From assembly GCF_900116135.1 (NCBI RefSeq), contig NZ_FOZX01000011.1, positions 107,479 to 171,478 on the forward strand: 64,000 bases of DNA, written 5' to 3'. Positions 62,589-64,000 of this stretch are shown here, one piece after another. Source of the stretch: Saccharopolyspora flava (GTDB lineage: Bacteria; Actinomycetota; Actinomycetes; Mycobacteriales; Pseudonocardiaceae). How positions within the stretch are numbered: position 1 is the stretch's first letter; every line of letters begins with the position of its first letter. A program made the translations under genes and the position numbers. The notes beneath the pieces are model-generated. The model was not told the origin of the DNA. It worked only from the letters and a program-made list of their open reading frames with translations, and ran no database searches.

Positions 62589-63479
62589 TCAGGACTTCCC
62601 GGTGAGCGGGAAGCCGACGCCGGTCAGGTGCTCCGACAGCGTCCAAAGCCGTTGCGCCGCTTCGGTATCGCTGGCGGCCTTGCTGCGCCCGACCAGGGTC
62701 GGCGAGCCCCGCAGCTCCAGCGGCCCGTCCGGACCGACGAAGCTGGCGCCCGGCAGGTCCTGGGTCGCGGCGTAGAGCGTGGGCAGCGCACCGGCTTTCG
62801 CCGACTGGGCCACCACGAGGTTGCCGAGCGCCATGAACCGGCGCGCCAGCGTGTTGCCCGCGTGGCTCTGCAGGTTGGTCGCCGAGTATCCCGGGTGCGC
62901 GGCCGTGGAGCGCACCGGCGATCCCGCGTCGGTGAGCCGGCGCTGGAGTTCCAGCGTGAACAGCAGGTTCGCCAGCTTCGACTGTCCGTAGGCCTTCCGC
63001 GGATCGTAGGCGCCGGTGAAGTTCGGGTCCTCCCAGCGGATTCCGCTCACCGACCGGTGCAGTCCCGACGACACCGTGACCACGCGGTCGGTGACCTGCG
63101 GCAGCAGCAGGTTCGTCAGCGCGAAGTGCCCGAGGTGGTTGGTGCCGAACTGGATCTCGAAGCCGTCCTTGGTGACGCCCTCCGGCGGGAACATCACCCC
63201 GGCGTTGTTGATGAGCAGCGCGATCTCCCCGTCGAAACCCTCGGCGAACTCCCGCACCGAGGCGAGGTCGCCGAGATCGAGCCTGCGCACCTCCGCCGAT
63301 CCCGGGACGCTGCCGGCCGCCCGCTCGCCCTTGGCCATGTCGCGCACCGCGAGCACGACGTGCGCCCCCGCGCGCCCGAGCGCCTGCGCGGTCTCCAGCC
63401 CGAGGCCGCTGTTCGCTCCGGTGATGACGGCCGTCTTGCCCACCAGGTCGGGTAGCTGGTCGCTGCTCCATCGCGTCAT
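62589..63479 (-). CDS. Short-chain dehydrogenase (retinol dehydrogenase-like)
   Basis: A 296-aa SDR. The NADP loop is [23 protein letters not shown] is [15 protein letters not shown], the catalytic Ser is in [10 protein letters not shown], and YxxxK is [15 protein letters not shown]. The C-terminal [14 protein letters not shown] is typical of the actinobacterial 'oxidoreductase/SDR' group. The start at 63479 matches family length; an earlier ATG at 63545 has a stronger site (GGGGGGAA), which would add 22 residues. It is convergent with the VOC gene. Substrate unknown. Confidence 0.9.
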   Translation of the reverse strand: MTRWSSDQLPDLVGKTAVITGANSGLGLETAQALGRAGAHVVLAVRDMAKGERAAGSVPGSAEVRRLDLGDLASVREFAEGFDGEIALLINNAGVMFPPEGVTKDGFEIQFGTNHLGHFALTNLLLPQVTDRVVTVSSGLHRSVSGIRWEDPNFTGAYDPRKAYGQSKLANLLFTLELQRRLTDAGSPVRSTAAHPGYSATNLQSHAGNTLARRFMALGNLVVAQSAKAGALPTLYAATQDLPGASFVGPDGPLELRGSPTLVGRSKAASDTEAAQRLWTLSEHLTGVGFPLTGKS

Positions 63480-63512
63480 GGGCACCATCGTGCCATCGAT
63501 GCCGGGACGTGC

Positions 63513-63547
63513 CGATGACCACGACCGCGCGGCGGCCGTGGTCATCG
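63513..63547. promoter_or_regulatory. Inverted repeat at the SDR gene start
   Basis: CGATGACCACG / CGTGGTCATCG, a perfect 11-bp inverted repeat with a 13-bp centre. It covers the alternative SDR start at 63545 and may be an operator or a translation-blocking hairpin. Confidence 0.45.
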
Positions 63548-63690
63548 ACGTTCCCCCCTTCAGCAGGACATGATCAGCAGGGATCGACTGCTCTCGCGTC
63601 GAGCGGAGTGGCGTCACCTATTGCTTCCCGTGGTGCCGACCGGTACTTCTCGATCCACGGGCCGTTCGGATTGTTCGGGTCAGGTCCTGA

Positions 63691-63706
63691 GAGCCTGTTC
63701 CTGAAC
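63691..63706. repeat. Likely terminal inverted repeat of IS element
   Basis: GAGCCTGTTCCTGAAC abuts the transposase stop codon. Many IS5-family ends begin GAGCCTGTT or similar. The other end is outside the window, so the pair cannot be checked. Confidence 0.5.
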
Positions 63707-64000
63707 TAGCGAGTGAGGCGCTTGCTGATGGTGTGGATCATGGCCCAGCGGACCATGGCTTCGTGGTGTTCGGGGCGGCGTTCGTAGTCGCGCACGCAGC
63801 GGCGGTGCTGGTTGATCCAGGCCAGAGTGCGTTCCACGACCCATCGACGTGGCAGGGCGACGAACCCGACCTGACCTGCGAGTTTCGAGACGATTTCGAT
63901 GCTGATCCCGAACAACGATCTGGTCCAGTCGATGAGCGTGCCGGTGTAGCCGGAATCGGCCCAGACCAATCGGATGGTCGGGCACAGATAGCGCAGGCGA
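63706..64000 (-). mobile_element. IS5-like transposase, C-terminal part (runs off window)
   Basis: The frame is open to the window edge; about 98 codons are seen. It reads RLVWADSGYTGTLIDW (DDE-type Asp region), LPRRWVVERTLAWINQHRRC with the catalytic Glu, and DYERRPEHHEAMVRWAMIH at the end. This is the usual C-terminus of IS5-family (IS427-like) transposases in actinomycetes. The N-terminal half is not visible, so intactness is unknown. Confidence 0.88.

Noticed and set aside
63680..63985. 101-aa frame overlapping the transposase
   Set aside because: It is a shifted frame of the IS5-like transposase and lacks DDE motifs.

Overview
The window is high-GC actinobacterial DNA. The spore-former-type regulators (SARP, DUF397/XRE sets, DUF574-type methyltransferase, ECF sigma factor with a membrane tail), frequent GTG starts and 4-bp GTGA/ATGA stop-start overlaps point to Pseudonocardiaceae, possibly Saccharopolyspora or a relative. 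The genus is an inference from gene families, not from a marker gene. No rRNA, tRNA or cas gene was seen.

Left end (1-5.4 kb): three separate CRISPR arrays, each with its own repeat variant. Arrays 2 and 3 are preceded by near-identical 179-bp leaders. They are interleaved with two paralogous copies of a small module: an XRE-HTH/TPR regulator, a 62-aa CxxC/H zinc-finger-like protein and a 65-74-aa helical protein. Array 3 sits inside the second module. No cas genes are in view.

5.4-18.2 kb: a divergent pair of secreted glycosidases (GH3 and GH30) sharing a perfect palindromic operator, a cytochrome P450, a Ser/Thr kinase, a NarL-type two-component system, a three-gene sugar ABC transporter and a membrane dipeptidase.

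18.5-26.2 kb: a seven-gene, mostly translationally coupled hopanoid operon: hpnC-hpnD-hpnE (squalene from FPP), a polyprenyl synthase, shc (cyclase), hpnG and hpnH (adenosylhopane side chain).

26.4-42.2 kb: a methyltransferase; a coupled minus-strand set whose first gene fuses a diacylglycerol-type glycosyltransferase to a WS/DGAT acyltransferase, followed by a DMT-family membrane protein and an SDR; a beta-carbonic anhydrase; a 988-aa AfsR-like SARP; an amino-acid permease; and small catabolic genes (FAD monooxygenase, FAH-family hydrolase, HAD), a YitT-type membrane protein and an Lrp regulator.

42.2-52.6 kb: a hairpin-rich gap with a tiny cationic ORF, an XRE / Cys-rich / DUF397 trio, an acyl-CoA ligase, a LacI regulator, two alpha/beta hydrolases next to a two-domain VOC dioxygenase, a membrane-tethered ECF sigma factor, and the C-terminal remnant of a RiPP-maturation radical SAM enzyme.

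52.7-64 kb: a GH10 xylanase whose promoter carries the same operator core as the GH3/GH30 pair, a frameshifted potassium-channel gene, an MFS transporter, a flavin-reductase-like gene behind a Cys-containing leader peptide, a codirectional xylR-xylA-xylB set, a VOC protein, an SDR and the end of an IS5-like insertion sequence that runs out of the window. The xylanase, xylose genes, glycosidases and sugar transporter together describe a plant/fungal polysaccharide-degrading soil lifestyle.
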